Counted from the first letter of the stretch, positions 24,498 to 33,448 are shown. The stretch is 64,000 nt of DNA from Amycolatopsis iheyensis (GCF_024703995.1 NZ_JAMXQV010000013.1:124001-188000), one strand, 5' to 3'. Program-made: numbers and translations. The notes: generated from the sequence alone by a model not told the origin.

Positions 24498-25030
24498 TGC
24501 CAGGCTCCTTTGCCAGCTCCGGGATCCGCCCACCCTACGCAGCGGCGGGGGTCGCGCCGCAGAGGCATCCGGTCACTGTGTGGCAGCACACTCGGCGTGC
24601 GCTCTGCGGTCGGTGTTCCACCACCCCGACGCCCGATTGTGACTACGGACGGCGGCACCGCGTCAAGGCGGGAAAGCGTGCCTTGACCCGGCACCGCCGT
24701 CCGTGTTCTGGCTTCGGATCGGGGTTGCGGGGGGAGGTCTGGGTGAGGGAGTGGGTGAGTGGGGCCGGCCGCTTCGGGGAGTTTGGTCGGGAGGCCGGGT
24801 CCACCCCGACGGACCCGACCTCCCGGGGAGGGCTCCCGGACGCGTGCACATCCGGTCGCGAGGTCAGTGCGGTACTTCGAGGCTGGCGTGACGCAGGTCA
24901 TAAGTCAACGCCGCCGAACGGGTACCGGCCACGGGGTTGCTACCCATGCTCGTCGGCTGTCAAACAGGTTCTTGGTGACAAATTTTCGGGCGCCGCAACG
25001 CCGCTGGTCGTCGCTCTGCGTTCACAAAAA
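24498..25030. other. Gap between fumarase and sigma-factor genes, holding one inverted repeat
   Basis: About 530 bp with no gene I can support; open frames crossing it are shadows. It contains the fumarase promoter side, the inverted repeat at 24645-24704, a G-rich then C-rich stretch around 24715-24850, and an AT-richer segment near 24980-25030 next to the sigma-factor terminator. I see no tRNA or riboswitch fold. Confidence 0.5.
24645..24704. repeat. Intergenic inverted repeat, ACGGACGGCGG arms
   Basis: The left arm (24645-24669) begins ACGGACGGCGGCACCG and the right arm (24680-24704) is its imperfect reverse complement with a few mismatches and a 10-nt loop. The outer 11 bp and the inner GTCAAGGC/GCCTTGAC pair perfectly. 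It sits upstream of the fumarase gene and is probably another dispersed hairpin element. Confidence 0.65.
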
Positions 25031-25069
25031 AGACGGGGCGGGTGCGCACCGTGCGCACCCGCCCCGTCT
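25031..25069 (-). terminator. Intrinsic terminator of the sigma-factor gene
   Basis: On the minus strand AGACGGGGCGGGTGCGCAC is followed almost at once by its exact reverse complement and then a run of T (AAAAAA at 25026-25031 on the plus strand). This is a classic Rho-independent terminator, the best in the window, 13 bp after the sigB stop. Confidence 0.9.
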
Positions 25070-25081
25070 TCGCGGAGCGGA

Positions 25082-26113
25082 TCAGCTGGCGTAGGCGCGG
25101 AGGCGGTCCGCGCGCTCGCCCTGGCGGAGCTTCGACATGACCTCACGCTCGATCTGACGCACGCGCTCGCGGGAGAGCCCGAAGTGCTTGCCGATCTGGT
25201 CGAGCGTGCGGGGCTGGCCGTCGTCGAGGCCGTAGCGCAGCCGGATGACGTGCTGTTCGCGGTCGTCCAGCGTGGCCAGGACCCGGCGCAGGTCGTCCTG
25301 CAGCAGGCCCGAGATCACGGCGCTCTCCGCGTCCGTGGCCTCGGAGTCCTCGATGAAGTCGCCCAGCGGGGCGTCTTCCTCGGTGCCGACCGGCATGTCC
25401 AGGCTTACCGGGTCACGCGAGTGGTCGAGCAGGTCCGAGATCTTGTGGGCCGGGATGCCCGACTCCGCCGCCAGCTCCTCGTGCGTCGCGTCGCGGCCGA
25501 GCTGCTGGTGCAGGTCGCGCTTGATGCGGGCCAGCTTGTTGACCTGTTCCACCAGGTGGACCGGGAGCCGGATGGTGCGGCCCTGGTCCGCCATCCCCCT
25601 GGTGATGGCCTGGCGGATCCACCAGGTGGCGTAGGTCGAGAACTTGAACCCCTTGGAGTAGTCGAACTTCTCCACCGCGCGGATCAGACCCAGGTTCCCC
25701 TCCTGGATCAGGTCGAGCAGCGGCATCCCCCGGCCGGTGTAGCGCTTGGCGAGCGACACGACCAGCCGCAGGTTCGCCTCGAGCAGGTGGTTCTTCGCCA
25801 CGTGCCCGTCGCGGACCAGGGCGGAAAGCTCCTTGCGGCGCTTCGGGGTGAGGTTTTCGCCGGTGTCCAGCATGTGCTGGGCGAAGACGCCGGCTTCGAT
25901 GCGCTTGGCGAGCTCGACCTCGTCGGCCGCGGACAGCAGGGCCGTCTTGCCGATGCCGTTGAGGTAGACACGCACGAGGTCGGCGGCGGGGCTCTGGGCG
26001 TCGAGGTCGGCATCGGTGAGCGCCCCCACGCTCACGGCCGGCTCGTCGGACACCTGAGCCGGGATGCGCTCGCGAATCCCGCGCGACTCGCGTTCGAGAG
26101 TCTGGACTGACAT
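25082..26113 (-). CDS. sigB: Sigma-70 family RNA polymerase sigma factor, SigB type
   Basis: 343 aa with regions 1.2, 2, 3 and 4. Landmarks are [18 protein letters not shown] (1.2), [20 protein letters not shown] (2.1-2.2), [15 protein letters not shown] (2.3-2.4, core promoter recognition), [12 protein letters not shown] (3), and [19 protein letters not shown] (4.2 helix-turn-helix). The length and short N-terminus fit the principal-like SigB rather than the longer SigA/HrdB. In M. tuberculosis sigB lies next to DUF3099 and DUF3039 genes, and both occur here within 8 kb. The ATG at 26113 has a GGGGAGG ribosome site. An extracytoplasmic-sigma-type promoter is seen upstream. Confidence 0.85.
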   Translation of the reverse strand: MSVQTLERESRGIRERIPAQVSDEPAVSVGALTDADLDAQSPAADLVRVYLNGIGKTALLSAADEVELAKRIEAGVFAQHMLDTGENLTPKRRKELSALVRDGHVAKNHLLEANLRLVVSLAKRYTGRGMPLLDLIQEGNLGLIRAVEKFDYSKGFKFSTYATWWIRQAITRGMADQGRTIRLPVHLVEQVNKLARIKRDLHQQLGRDATHEELAAESGIPAHKISDLLDHSRDPVSLDMPVGTEEDAPLGDFIEDSEATDAESAVISGLLQDDLRRVLATLDDREQHVIRLRYGLDDGQPRTLDQIGKHFGLSRERVRQIEREVMSKLRQGERADRLRAYAS

Positions 26114-26233
26114 TCTGCCTCCCCGGTCACGGGCTGAACGTGCTGCTGCGGTGGTCCCGCCGGTGGGTTCCCGCGGCCCGGGGCCTGTGGATCCCGGTAC
26201 GCCGGTCCGGCCGGCTTGGCTGGACATCTGGCA

Positions 26234-26260
26234 CAACGCTCCGGGTGGGCAAAACGTTCC
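26234..26260 (-). promoter_or_regulatory. SigE/SigH-type promoter upstream of sigB
   Basis: On the minus strand GGAAC (26260-26256) and GTTG (26237-26234) are separated by 18 nt, the layout of stress ECF sigma promoters. In mycobacteria sigB is transcribed from such a promoter by SigE and SigH. The presumed start site lies roughly 115 nt before the coding start. The motif is short, so the evidence is its match plus the gene it serves. Confidence 0.5.
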
Positions 26261-26402
26261 CGGCTCGTCTGTAAAAGGAGACGGCTGCCGGCGCGCCCCG
26301 GTTGCTCGACCATTGCTGAGCTTTTGCTGAGAAGGCGTGGTTACGGGGAAACCTGAGAATCCCGTGTGAATCCGGTCAGGAACTGAACCGGGCCAGGGTG
26401 GT

Positions 26403-26828
26403 CTAGACCTCCACGAGAACGGTGAACGGCCCGTCGTTGACGCTGGAGACCGCCATCATCGCGCCGAAACGTCCCGTTGCCACGGAGGCGCCGCGGCCGC
26501 GCAGCTCGGCCACGACGGCGTCCACCAACGGCTCGGCGACCTCGGGCCGCGCGGCCTGCGTCCACGACGGCCGGCGCCCTTTCTTCGTGTCGCCGTAGAG
26601 CGTGAACTGGCTCACCACGAGCAGCGGGGCATTCGCCGTGGCGCATGATTCCTCGTCACGCAGCACGCGCAGTTCGTGCAATTTGCGCGCCATGGTCGCC
26701 GCCTTCGCCGTGTCGTCGTCGACGTGGATTCCCAGCAGCACAAGCAAACCCGGCTCGTCGATCGCGCCGACGACCTCACCCGCGACGGTGACGTCCGCCC
26801 GGGTGACGCGCGCGGCGACCGCCCTCAT
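26403..26828 (-). CDS. dtd: D-aminoacyl-tRNA deacylase
   Basis: 141 aa, the usual Dtd length. The Ser-Gln-x-x-Leu active-site motif appears as [14 protein letters not shown], and the cross-subunit Gly-Pro motif as [12 protein letters not shown] at the C-terminus. The homodimer removes D-amino acids (and glycine from tRNA-Ala) mischarged on tRNA in the cytoplasm. The start ATG overlaps the stop of the upstream methyltransferase gene by 4 bp, so the two are translationally coupled. Confidence 0.93.
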   Translation of the reverse strand: MRAVAARVTRADVTVAGEVVGAIDEPGLLVLLGIHVDDDTAKAATMARKLHELRVLRDEESCATANAPLLVVSQFTLYGDTKKGRRPSWTQAARPEVAEPLVDAVVAELRGRGASVATGRFGAMMAVSSVNDGPFTVLVEV

Positions 26829-28327
26829 CGGCCCGCCGGGACGAGCATCCCGTGCCGGACCAGCTCGCGGACGACGGGCAGCGCCGTGGCCGCCAGCTCC
26901 TCCGCGTCGAGCCCTTGCGAGAACGCGAGGAGCTCGATCAGGTCCTCCAGCGCCAGGGCGCCGCGGCAGCCCGCGAGCAGCCGCGCGGCCAGGTCGTCGA
27001 CCTCGTGCTGCCAGCCCGGCCCGTCGGTGCGGTGCAGCCGGCGGATCTGCGTCGTCCAGCCCTCGTCACCGGGTTCCTCGACGCTTTCCAGCAGAACCGT
27101 GTCCGGGACCACAAAACGGACATCCAGTAACGAATCTCCCGATTCGCGCAGCCATTCGACGCGATCCAGCCAGCCCGCCGCCTCCGGCCCGAGCGGGTCG
27201 TCGTAGGCCTGCCGCAGGTCTTCGCAGACCACTGTCGGCGTGCGGCCGGCCGCTCGTCGCAGGGTGACGAACCCGAAGCCGATGCCGCGGACGTCGTTCG
27301 CGGCGAACCAGTCGAGCCACGCGGCCGCCTTTGCGCGGCCCTCGGGCGAGCGAGGGTCGAGACCCGCGTCACGCAGCCAGGTGCCGACGTAGAGCGCCGG
27401 GTCGGCGACGTCGCGTTGCACGAACCACGCGTCGGTCTCGGCGGGCAGCCAGCGGCTCACCCGGTCGGCCCAGTCCTCCTTGCCGGTGTGCAGCCAGGAG
27501 GCGAGCAGCTGGCCGACCCCGCCGTCGTTGAGGAACCCGGGCAGCTGCCGCACGACGAGCGCGCTCGCGTCGTCGCCGGCCAGCCCGGAGTCGCGGTAGG
27601 TGTAGTCGACGCGGGCCGGGCCGACCACGAACGGCGGATTGCAGACGACCTGGTCGAACTTCCGCCGCGCCACCGGTCCGAACCACTCGCCGCGCACCAG
27701 CTCCACGTCCAGCTCGTTCAGCCGGAACGTCGCCGCGGCCAGCGCCAGGGCCCGCCTGGAGACGTCCGTGGCCGTCACGCGCTGGGCGTGCCGGGTCGCG
27801 TGCAGGGCCTGGACGCCGTTGCCGGTGCCCAGGTCGAGCAGGGTGCCGACCGGGCGGCGGCTGGTCGCGCGGATCAGCGACAGCGACGCGTGGCCGACGC
27901 CGAGGACGTGGTCCTCGGGCACGGTGGTGCCGAGCACGTCGGCGTCGAGGTCGGAGACGACCCACCACGAGCCCTCTTCGTCGCCGTGCGGCCGGATGTC
28001 GAGCGCGGCGCGGTAGCCGTCCACGACCGGCGCCAGCACACCGGCGGTGACGGCGTCCTCCGGCGAGAGCGGCGCGAAGGCGGCCTTGACCGCGGTCTCC
28101 GGCTCGGTCCCGCCGAGCAGGAACAGCCGGATCAGCGCGCCGAGGTCACCCGCGTCATGGCTCGCGCGCTCGGCCGGCACCGGCTCACCGCGGCCGAGCG
28201 CCGCGTGCGCGGCTCCGCCGAGGGCGGCCACCACGCCGTCAGCGTCGTAGGCGGTGCGCCGGAAGGCCTCGCGCAACCGCGCGCAGACGTCGTCGGACAG
28301 GTCGGGCAGTACGCTTCGCGTGCTCAC
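26825..28327 (-). CDS. Class I SAM-dependent methyltransferase, HemK/N5-glutamine type
   Basis: 500 aa. An N-terminal helical domain (about 1-150) precedes the Rossmann core with SAM motif [13 protein letters not shown], acidic loop [11 protein letters not shown] and the catalytic NPPF tetrapeptide ([11 protein letters not shown]). A C-terminal ~170-residue winged or helical extension follows. NPPF/Y marks amide- or base-N-methyltransferases such as HemK/PrmC and RsmC. This long form with extensions is an actinobacterial family whose target is not known to me. The GTG at 28327 is taken as start because the longer frame would overlap the divergent gene's start. It is coupled to dtd. Confidence 0.82.
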   Translation of the reverse strand: MSTRSVLPDLSDDVCARLREAFRRTAYDADGVVAALGGAAHAALGRGEPVPAERASHDAGDLGALIRLFLLGGTEPETAVKAAFAPLSPEDAVTAGVLAPVVDGYRAALDIRPHGDEEGSWWVVSDLDADVLGTTVPEDHVLGVGHASLSLIRATSRRPVGTLLDLGTGNGVQALHATRHAQRVTATDVSRRALALAAATFRLNELDVELVRGEWFGPVARRKFDQVVCNPPFVVGPARVDYTYRDSGLAGDDASALVVRQLPGFLNDGGVGQLLASWLHTGKEDWADRVSRWLPAETDAWFVQRDVADPALYVGTWLRDAGLDPRSPEGRAKAAAWLDWFAANDVRGIGFGFVTLRRAAGRTPTVVCEDLRQAYDDPLGPEAAGWLDRVEWLRESGDSLLDVRFVVPDTVLLESVEEPGDEGWTTQIRRLHRTDGPGWQHEVDDLAARLLAGCRGALALEDLIELLAFSQGLDAEELAATALPVVRELVRHGMLVPAGR

Positions 28328-28346
28328 GGTGGGTAATGCTGCCACG

Positions 28347-29621
28347 ATGGCCCCTGTGACCCTTGAACGCGTCCTCGCCCCGCTCGACGCGGCGCTGCCC
28401 GAGCTCGAAGCGCTGTACATCGACCTCCACCGCCACCCCGAGCTGTCCTTCGCCGAAACCCGGACGGCGGCCGAGCTGGCCCGGCGGCTCGAAGCGGACG
28501 GCTACGAGGTGCACACCGGCATCGCGGGCACCGGCGTGCTGGGTGTCCTGCGCAACGGCGAGGGCCCGACGGTCATGCTGCGTGCCGACATCGACGCGCT
28601 GCCGGTCGAGGAGAAGACCGGCCTGTCCTACGCCAGCACCGCGCGGGGTGTCGACGAGCGCGGCAAGGACGTCCCGGTCATGCACGCGTGCGGACACGAC
28701 ATGCACGCCACCTGGCTCTCCGGCGCGGCGGCGCTGCTCGCGAAGGGCCGCGACACGTGGGCCGGGACGCTGCAGGTGGTCTTCCAGCCGGGGGAGGAGG
28801 GCGCGGGCGGCGCGGCCCGGATGGTCCGGGACGGCCTCTACGACCTGGCCGGGCCGCCGGACGTCGTGTTCGGCCAGCACCTCGTCCCCGGTCCGGCGGG
28901 CTGGGTGCTCACCCGGCCGGGCGTGATCATGGCCGCGACCGACACGCTGCGCGTCACCCTGCACGGCCGCGGCGGGCACGGCTCGCGCCCGGAGACCACC
29001 GTCGACCCGGCCGTGCTGGCCGCGTCCGTGGTGCTCAAGCTGCAGACGATCGTCTCGCGGGAGATCTCCGCGACCGACTCGGCGGTGGTCACCGTCGGTT
29101 CGCTGCACGTCGGCACGGCGAGCAACGTGATCGCCGACGACGCCGTGCTCGAGGTCAACATCCGGTCGTTCGACCAGGCCGTCCGCGAACGCGTGCTCGC
29201 CGCGGTCGAACGGATCGTCCACGGCGAGGCCGCCACGGCCGGGGCCCCGAAGCCGCCCGAGATCGAGCGCTCCGGCGCCTACCCGATCACGGAGAACGAC
29301 GAAGCCGCCAACGACGCGCTCACCGAGGTCTTCCGCGCCCACTTCGGCGCGGACGTGACCATGCCGGCGCCGCTGGTGACCGGCAGCGAGGACTTCAGCG
29401 AGTTCGGCCGCGCGGCCGGCGCGCCCTCGGTGTTCTGGCTGGTCGGGGGCTTCGACCCGGAGACGGTGATCAAGGCGATGACCGAGGGGCGCTTCGAGCG
29501 GGACATCCCGTCGAACCACTCGCCGCGCTTCGCCCCGATCCTGCACCCGACCCTGCGCACCGGCATCGAGACCCTGGTCGCCGCCGCGGTGAGCCGATTT
29601 CGTCACCCAGGTGACGCGTGA
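28347..29621 (+). CDS. M20 family metallo-amidohydrolase (hippurate/IAA-amino acid hydrolase type)
   Basis: 424 aa, cytoplasmic. Metal-binding and catalytic motifs are LRADIDALPVEEKTG, MHACGHDMHATW and QPGEEGAGGA. The lid domain includes HGRGGHGSRPETTVDP. Late metal ligands are in GSEDFSEF and NHSPRF. The family removes acyl groups from N-acyl amino acids or aromatic conjugates; the substrate is not predictable. The ATG at 28347 is 19 bp from the divergent methyltransferase start. Its stop region overlaps a possible early start of the DUF3099 gene, so they form one unit. Confidence 0.88.
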   Translation: MAPVTLERVLAPLDAALPELEALYIDLHRHPELSFAETRTAAELARRLEADGYEVHTGIAGTGVLGVLRNGEGPTVMLRADIDALPVEEKTGLSYASTARGVDERGKDVPVMHACGHDMHATWLSGAAALLAKGRDTWAGTLQVVFQPGEEGAGGAARMVRDGLYDLAGPPDVVFGQHLVPGPAGWVLTRPGVIMAATDTLRVTLHGRGGHGSRPETTVDPAVLAASVVLKLQTIVSREISATDSAVVTVGSLHVGTASNVIADDAVLEVNIRSFDQAVRERVLAAVERIVHGEAATAGAPKPPEIERSGAYPITENDEAANDALTEVFRAHFGADVTMPAPLVTGSEDFSEFGRAAGAPSVFWLVGGFDPETVIKAMTEGRFERDIPSNHSPRFAPILHPTLRTGIETLVAAAVSRFRHPGDA

Positions 29622-29659
29622 GCGGATCCGGTGGGACGATGGGACACGGAGGTGGTGCA

Positions 29660-29974
29660 GTGTCTTCGCCCGCCAACGACTCGGACCCGGTGCTGATCAC
29701 CGGGGCGGCCCCGTCGTACGAAGAGCAGTTCGCCGCGCGCAAGCGCAAGTACGTGATCATGATGGCCTGCCGCATCCCGTGTCTGATCCTGGCCGGGCTG
29801 ACCTACCACGTCTGGTGGCTGGCGCTGGGGTTCCTGGCGATCTCGGTGCCGCTGCCGTGGATCGCGGTGCTCATCGCCAACGACCGCCCGCCCCGCAAGG
29901 CCGAGAAGGTCTCGAGCTACCAGCGCGAGGCGAAGGCGATCGAAGGCACCACCCACCGCGTCATCGACGGCTGA
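29660..29974 (+). CDS. DUF3099 domain membrane protein
   Basis: 104 aa. The sequence LITGAAPSYEEQFAARKRKY leads into two adjacent transmembrane segments (about residues 35-75), then a basic hydrophilic tail. This is the DUF3099 layout, of unknown function. The GTG at 29660 has GGAGG seven bases upstream and is preferred; starts at 29618 (overlapping the previous stop) or 29639 are possible. DUF3099 genes sit beside sigB in mycobacteria, and here the gene lies 3.5 kb from sigB, a remnant of that conserved neighbourhood. Confidence 0.78.
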   Translation: MSSPANDSDPVLITGAAPSYEEQFAARKRKYVIMMACRIPCLILAGLTYHVWWLALGFLAISVPLPWIAVLIANDRPPRKAEKVSSYQREAKAIEGTTHRVIDG

Positions 29975-29976
29975 CC

Positions 29977-30048
29977 GAAGCGCCACTTTCGTGGGGAAAG
30001 TTGCGCTTCCGGCCCGCCGAAGCGGCACTTTCCCTACGAAAGTGCCGC
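29977..30048. repeat. Double hairpin with CACTTTC/GAAAGTG arms between convergent genes
   Basis: The first stem is GAAGCGCCACTTTC (29977-29990) with GGAAAGTTGCGCTTC (to 30009). The second is GCGGCACTTTC (30022-30032), loop CCTAC, then its exact reverse complement to 30048. It ends 1 bp from the psuK stop and starts 2 bp after the DUF3099 stop, so it can terminate both. The same CACTTTCgTAGGGAAAGTG module recurs at 34766-34802. Confidence 0.75.
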
Positions 30049-30049
30049 C

Positions 30050-30922
30050 TCAGGACGGCTGCGGGCCCACCTTGCCGACGGCGAGCGCGCCCAGGCGCGT
30101 CCCGTGCCGTAGGACGTCCACAGTGGACTCACCCGCCAGCCAGCCGGTGAGCACGCCGGCGTCGAACGCGTCCCCGGCACCCGTCGAGTCGATGCACTCC
30201 GCCTCGATGGCCGGCACGCTCGTGACGCCACCGGCGTCGACCCAGCTCGCGCCGTCCAGCCCGGCGGTCACCACGACCGCGCCGACCGTGCCGAGCAGCT
30301 CCTTCGCCGAGGCCGGGTCCGCCGAGCCGGTCAGCGCGACCAGCTCCTCGGTGTTCGGCATCAGCAGGTCGACGCCGCGGACGTCGTCGAGGAACGCGGC
30401 CGGGTCGGTGATGTGCGCGGCCGCCTGCGGGTCGACCGAGGTGGTCAGCCCCGCTTCGCGCGCGGCGGCCAGCGACGCCAGCCCGGCGGCGCGCGAAGGC
30501 GGGTCGAGCAGCACGTACCCGGACAGGTGCAGGTGACTCGCGCCGGCCAGCGCCTCGGGCGTGACGTCCTCGGGCGCGAAGCGCTGGTTCGCGCCGCGGT
30601 CGGCGAGCATGCTCCGCTGCCCGGACCCGTCGACCATGACGACGACGCAGCAGGTCGGCGCCTCGGGGTCGACGGCGAACGCGCACCGCACGCCCGCCGC
30701 CTCCAGCTCGGCGCGGATCAGCCGGCCGCCCGGGTCGTCGCCGATCCGCGCGACCAGCGTCGTCTCCGCGTCGAGCGACCGCAGCCACAACGCGGTGTTG
30801 GCACCCGAGCCACCACCGGTGAAGCGGATCTTCGCGCGGGCGTCGCCGCCGTGCGGCAGCGGCTTGTCGTGCCGGGCGATCACGTCGAGGGCCGCGTCGC
30901 CGACCACCACGATCCCGCTCAT
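30050..30922 (-). CDS. psuK: PfkB family kinase, probable pseudouridine kinase
   Basis: 290 aa ribokinase-fold enzyme. The N-terminal signature is GGSGANTALWLRSLD, and the C-terminal catalytic motif is CIDSTGAGDAFDAGVLTGWL with the base Asp in GAGD. Adjacent psuG makes pseudouridine the likely substrate: PsuK phosphorylates pseudouridine to the 5'-phosphate, which PsuG splits into uracil and ribose 5-phosphate. The ATG overlaps the psuG stop by 4 bp. Without that neighbour the substrate would be unclear, as PfkB specificity is hard to read. Confidence 0.85.
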   Translation of the reverse strand: MSGIVVVGDAALDVIARHDKPLPHGGDARAKIRFTGGGSGANTALWLRSLDAETTLVARIGDDPGGRLIRAELEAAGVRCAFAVDPEAPTCCVVVMVDGSGQRSMLADRGANQRFAPEDVTPEALAGASHLHLSGYVLLDPPSRAAGLASLAAAREAGLTTSVDPQAAAHITDPAAFLDDVRGVDLLMPNTEELVALTGSADPASAKELLGTVGAVVVTAGLDGASWVDAGGVTSVPAIEAECIDSTGAGDAFDAGVLTGWLAGESTVDVLRHGTRLGALAVGKVGPQPS

Positions 30923-31824
30923 GCCAGCGCCACCGCGACCTCGGTGGCCAGCTTGGCGTTGTTGAGCACCAAGGCCTCATTGGCGTCGATGCTCACGCCG
31001 TCGCTCGCGGTGTGGAAGTGCTCCAGCAGCACCGGCGTGACGTCGGCGCCGTGCACGCCCTGCTCGGCGACCAGCGCGAGACCTTCGGCGAGCAGCCGGT
31101 CGTGCAGTGCCTTGTCCATTTCGGACGCTTCCGGGATCGGGTTCGCCAGCAGCACCCCGGACTTCGCGTACGCGCGGTGCGCGGCGACCACGGCGGCGGC
31201 CTGCTTCGGGTCGTCGACCCGCCAGCCGACGGCGTGCCCGGACGAGCGGAGGTAGAACGCCGGGAAGTCGTCGGTGCGGTAACCCAGCACCGGGACCGAG
31301 TTCGTCTCCAGCACTTCGAGCGTCGCCGGGATGTCGAGCACCGACTTCACGCCGGAGCAGACGACCACGGTCGGCACCTTCGCCAGCACCCCGAGGTCCG
31401 CCGAGACGTCCCACGACTGCGTGGCGCCGACGTGCACCCCGCCGAGCCCGCCGGTGGCGAACACCCCGATGCCGGCCGCGGCGGCCAGCGCCGACGTGCT
31501 CGCCACGGTCGTCGCACCCGAGCGGCCGAGGCCGACGGCCGGGCCGAGATCACGCAGCGACAGCTTGTCCAGCCCGGCGTCCGGTGCGCAGACGCGCTCG
31601 AGCTCGGCGGGGGAGAGGCCGACGACGACCCGCCCGTCGAGCACCGCGATGGTGGCCGGGACGGCGCCGCCGTCGCGCACGACGCGCTCGAGGCGGCGGG
31701 CGACGTCGAGGTTGCGGCCGGCGGGGAGGCCGTGGGACAGGATGGTGCTCTCCAGCGCGACGACGGGGTGCCCGTCACGCAGCGCCGAGGCGACCTCTTC
31801 GTGCAGAGAGAGTGCGGTAGTCAC
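30919..31824 (-). CDS. psuG: Pseudouridine-5'-phosphate glycosidase
   Basis: 301 aa, matching the family length. The conserved N-terminal phrase VALESTILSHGLPAGRNLDV, the metal/phosphate region LGRSGATTVASTSALA and FATGGLGGVHVGA, and VPVLGYRTDDFPAFYLRSSG are diagnostic. It cleaves the C-C glycosidic bond of pseudouridine 5'-phosphate, releasing uracil from RNA turnover. It is coupled to psuK downstream and starts 9 bp after the HD-domain gene. Confidence 0.93.
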   Translation of the reverse strand: MTTALSLHEEVASALRDGHPVVALESTILSHGLPAGRNLDVARRLERVVRDGGAVPATIAVLDGRVVVGLSPAELERVCAPDAGLDKLSLRDLGPAVGLGRSGATTVASTSALAAAAGIGVFATGGLGGVHVGATQSWDVSADLGVLAKVPTVVVCSGVKSVLDIPATLEVLETNSVPVLGYRTDDFPAFYLRSSGHAVGWRVDDPKQAAAVVAAHRAYAKSGVLLANPIPEASEMDKALHDRLLAEGLALVAEQGVHGADVTPVLLEHFHTASDGVSIDANEALVLNNAKLATEVAVALA

Positions 31825-31833
31825 GAGGAGCCA

Positions 31834-32445
31834 TCATCGGTGATCGGCAGCCTCGCCGCGCCAGTGGGTCAGCTCGGCCGTCAGGTTGCGTTCCGCGGCG
31901 CTCGCCCAGCGTGTCCGCGCGGCTTCGCTGCGGTAGAGCTCCCGCCCGAGCATCCCCTCCAGGACCGAGACGCGCCCCGCGCGCCAGACGTCGTCGGGGT
32001 ACTTCGCGTACTCCTCGCGCACTGCCTTGGCGTACGCCGAGTAGCGCTCTTCGGAAGCGCCGAGGATCGCGAGGTCGGCGTCGAGCAGCGCGGTGGCCAG
32101 GTGGTCGTCCGGCGGGGCGTCGTGCTTGATCGTGGCGAGGATCAGGCCTTCGACGCGCTTCTGGTGGGTCTCGGCGACCCCGGCCAGTGCTTCGCGGGCC
32201 CAGGCGGCGCTCGCGCGTTCGTCTTCGCCGGGCTTCGCGTCGTACACGACGTCGTGCGTCCACGCGGCGACGGCGACGATCGCGCGGTCGACGTCGCCGA
32301 GCCCTTCGGCCAGCCAGGCGGAGTCGCGCGCGACGGCGGCCGCGTGGTCGAGCGTGTGGTAGCGGCGGTGTGGTTCGGCGTAACGGGCCTCGAGTCCCGC
32401 CCGGGGCACGCCGCCGAGCGCGGTGACGGCTTCGGCCCACTTCAC
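31834..32445 (-). CDS. HD-domain phosphohydrolase-like protein
   Basis: 203 aa from the GTG at 32445, whose GTGA overlaps the stop of the upstream PPOX remnant. Metal-binding positions are in RRYHTLDHAAAVA, AAWTHDVVYD (the HD pair) and LLDADLAILG (late Asp). It belongs to a group of small predicted HD hydrolases of unknown substrate. Its place directly before psuG and psuK hints at a nucleotide or nucleoside phosphate, which is inference only. A longer frame upstream exists but would overlap the remnant gene completely. Confidence 0.8.
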   Translation of the reverse strand: MKWAEAVTALGGVPRAGLEARYAEPHRRYHTLDHAAAVARDSAWLAEGLGDVDRAIVAVAAWTHDVVYDAKPGEDERASAAWAREALAGVAETHQKRVEGLILATIKHDAPPDDHLATALLDADLAILGASEERYSAYAKAVREEYAKYPDDVWRAGRVSVLEGMLGRELYRSEAARTRWASAAERNLTAELTHWRGEAADHR

Positions 32446-32660
32446 GGGAACGTCCAGCGCGTCGGCGAGCCGGTGAAGTCCTTCTCGCGCAGTCCGATCA
32501 CGGGCTCGTACGGGTCTTCGGGTCGCGATCGACACGGCCGAACCCGCGGCGATGACGCGCGCAACCGCTCCTCCGCCCACGACCAGGGCAGCAGGCCCGC
32601 GGGCCCGGCCGCGATCCCGTAGCCGGGCAGGTGCGGCCGGTCCGCGCGCGGCCCGGCCAT
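32442..32660 (-). pseudogene. Internally deleted PPOX-class (pyridoxamine-oxidase-like) gene remnant
   Basis: 72 codons. The start ADRPHLPGYGIAAGPAGLLP, followed by WSWAEERLRAS, is the typical N-terminus of actinobacterial PPOX-class F420/FMN proteins. The end GLREKDFTGSPTRWTFP is their typical C-terminus. The roughly 90-100 residues that form the flavin-binding barrel between them are missing, and the joint (about residues 36-52) is Arg/Pro-rich. Full-length relatives are about 150-170 aa. The frame is still open, begins at a TGATG junction with the upstream stop and ends in the GTGA start of the HD gene. It may survive only to couple translation. Family assignment rests on remembered conserved ends. 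Confidence 0.6.
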
Positions 32661-33448
32661 CAGTCGAAGATGCCGCGGGGCCGGGCGACCTGGTCCAGCC
32701 AGTCGTCGAGCTGCTTCTCCCAGTTCACGTCCGGCTTCATCGTGAACATGCCGAGGAAGTCCTGCCCGCGTCCGCCGAAGCCGCCGGTCTTGCTCACCCG
32801 CACCCGCTTGGTGACCTCGAGGACGACCTCGGTGCGCTCCGCCGAAGCCAGGAAGGTGACCGCGACCTGCGAAAAGACGCTCGCGAAGCGCGGCGAAGGC
32901 GCGAAGCGGACCTCCTGGAAGAACGGCAGCTGCTGGTGGGCGCCGTTGATCCGGCCCTGCTCGAGGATCGCTTCGCGGAAGGTGAAGCCGATGCGGCTCA
33001 GCGCGTCGAGGACCCGCTTCTGCGCGGAGAGCGGCTCGATGGCGACGGCGTCGGCGTCGAACGGGTCGGCCACCGCGGCGGCCAGGTCGAGCTCGGCCCG
33101 CACGCCGACGGCCATGCCGGTGAGCGGCTTGCCGTAGACGCTGGTCACCGGCGTCTCCCAGGGCAGCGGCACCTCGAACGGCACCCGGACCTGCTGCCCG
33201 GCGCGGATGGTCTCGCTGCCGACCAGGTGCTGGGAGCCGAACGGGAGATCCTCGGTCTTGTCCTCGCCGGGGACCTGGACGCGGGCCAGCAGCGTCACCG
33301 CGAGGCCCTTGATCTCCTGGTCGACGTCGCCGCCGGCCAGCAGCACCTCGCCGCGCAGCGGCCTGCCGGGGGTGGCGGTGGCCTGGAGCAGGCGGGCGTC
33401 GATCTTCGCGCCGCCCGAGCCGAACGTCGCGAGCACCTTCTGGAACAT
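32660..33448 (-). CDS. Spo0M (sporulation-control) family protein, arrestin-like
   Basis: 262 aa from the ATG at 33448 (MFQKVLATFGSGGAKIDARL). It has the paired beta-sandwich arrangement of Spo0M: TPGRPLRGEVLLAGGDVDQEIKG near residues 25-50, the middle strand pair FEVPLPWETPVTSV, and a C-terminal region FTMKPDVNWEKQLDDWLDQ. Spo0M is arrestin-like and soluble; in Bacillus it affects sporulation control, while in actinobacteria its role is unclear. It is the first gene of a five-gene leftward operon and is divergent from DUF3039 with 67 bp between. Confidence 0.82.
   Translation of the reverse strand: MFQKVLATFGSGGAKIDARLLQATATPGRPLRGEVLLAGGDVDQEIKGLAVTLLARVQVPGEDKTEDLPFGSQHLVGSETIRAGQQVRVPFEVPLPWETPVTSVYGKPLTGMAVGVRAELDLAAAVADPFDADAVAIEPLSAQKRVLDALSRIGFTFREAILEQGRINGAHQQLPFFQEVRFAPSPRFASVFSQVAVTFLASAERTEVVLEVTKRVRVSKTGGFGGRGQDFLGMFTMKPDVNWEKQLDDWLDQVARPRGIFD

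Noticed and set aside
24578-26110. 510-codon plus-strand frame opposite sigB
   Set aside because: Antisense shadow of the sigma factor; no recognisable domain.
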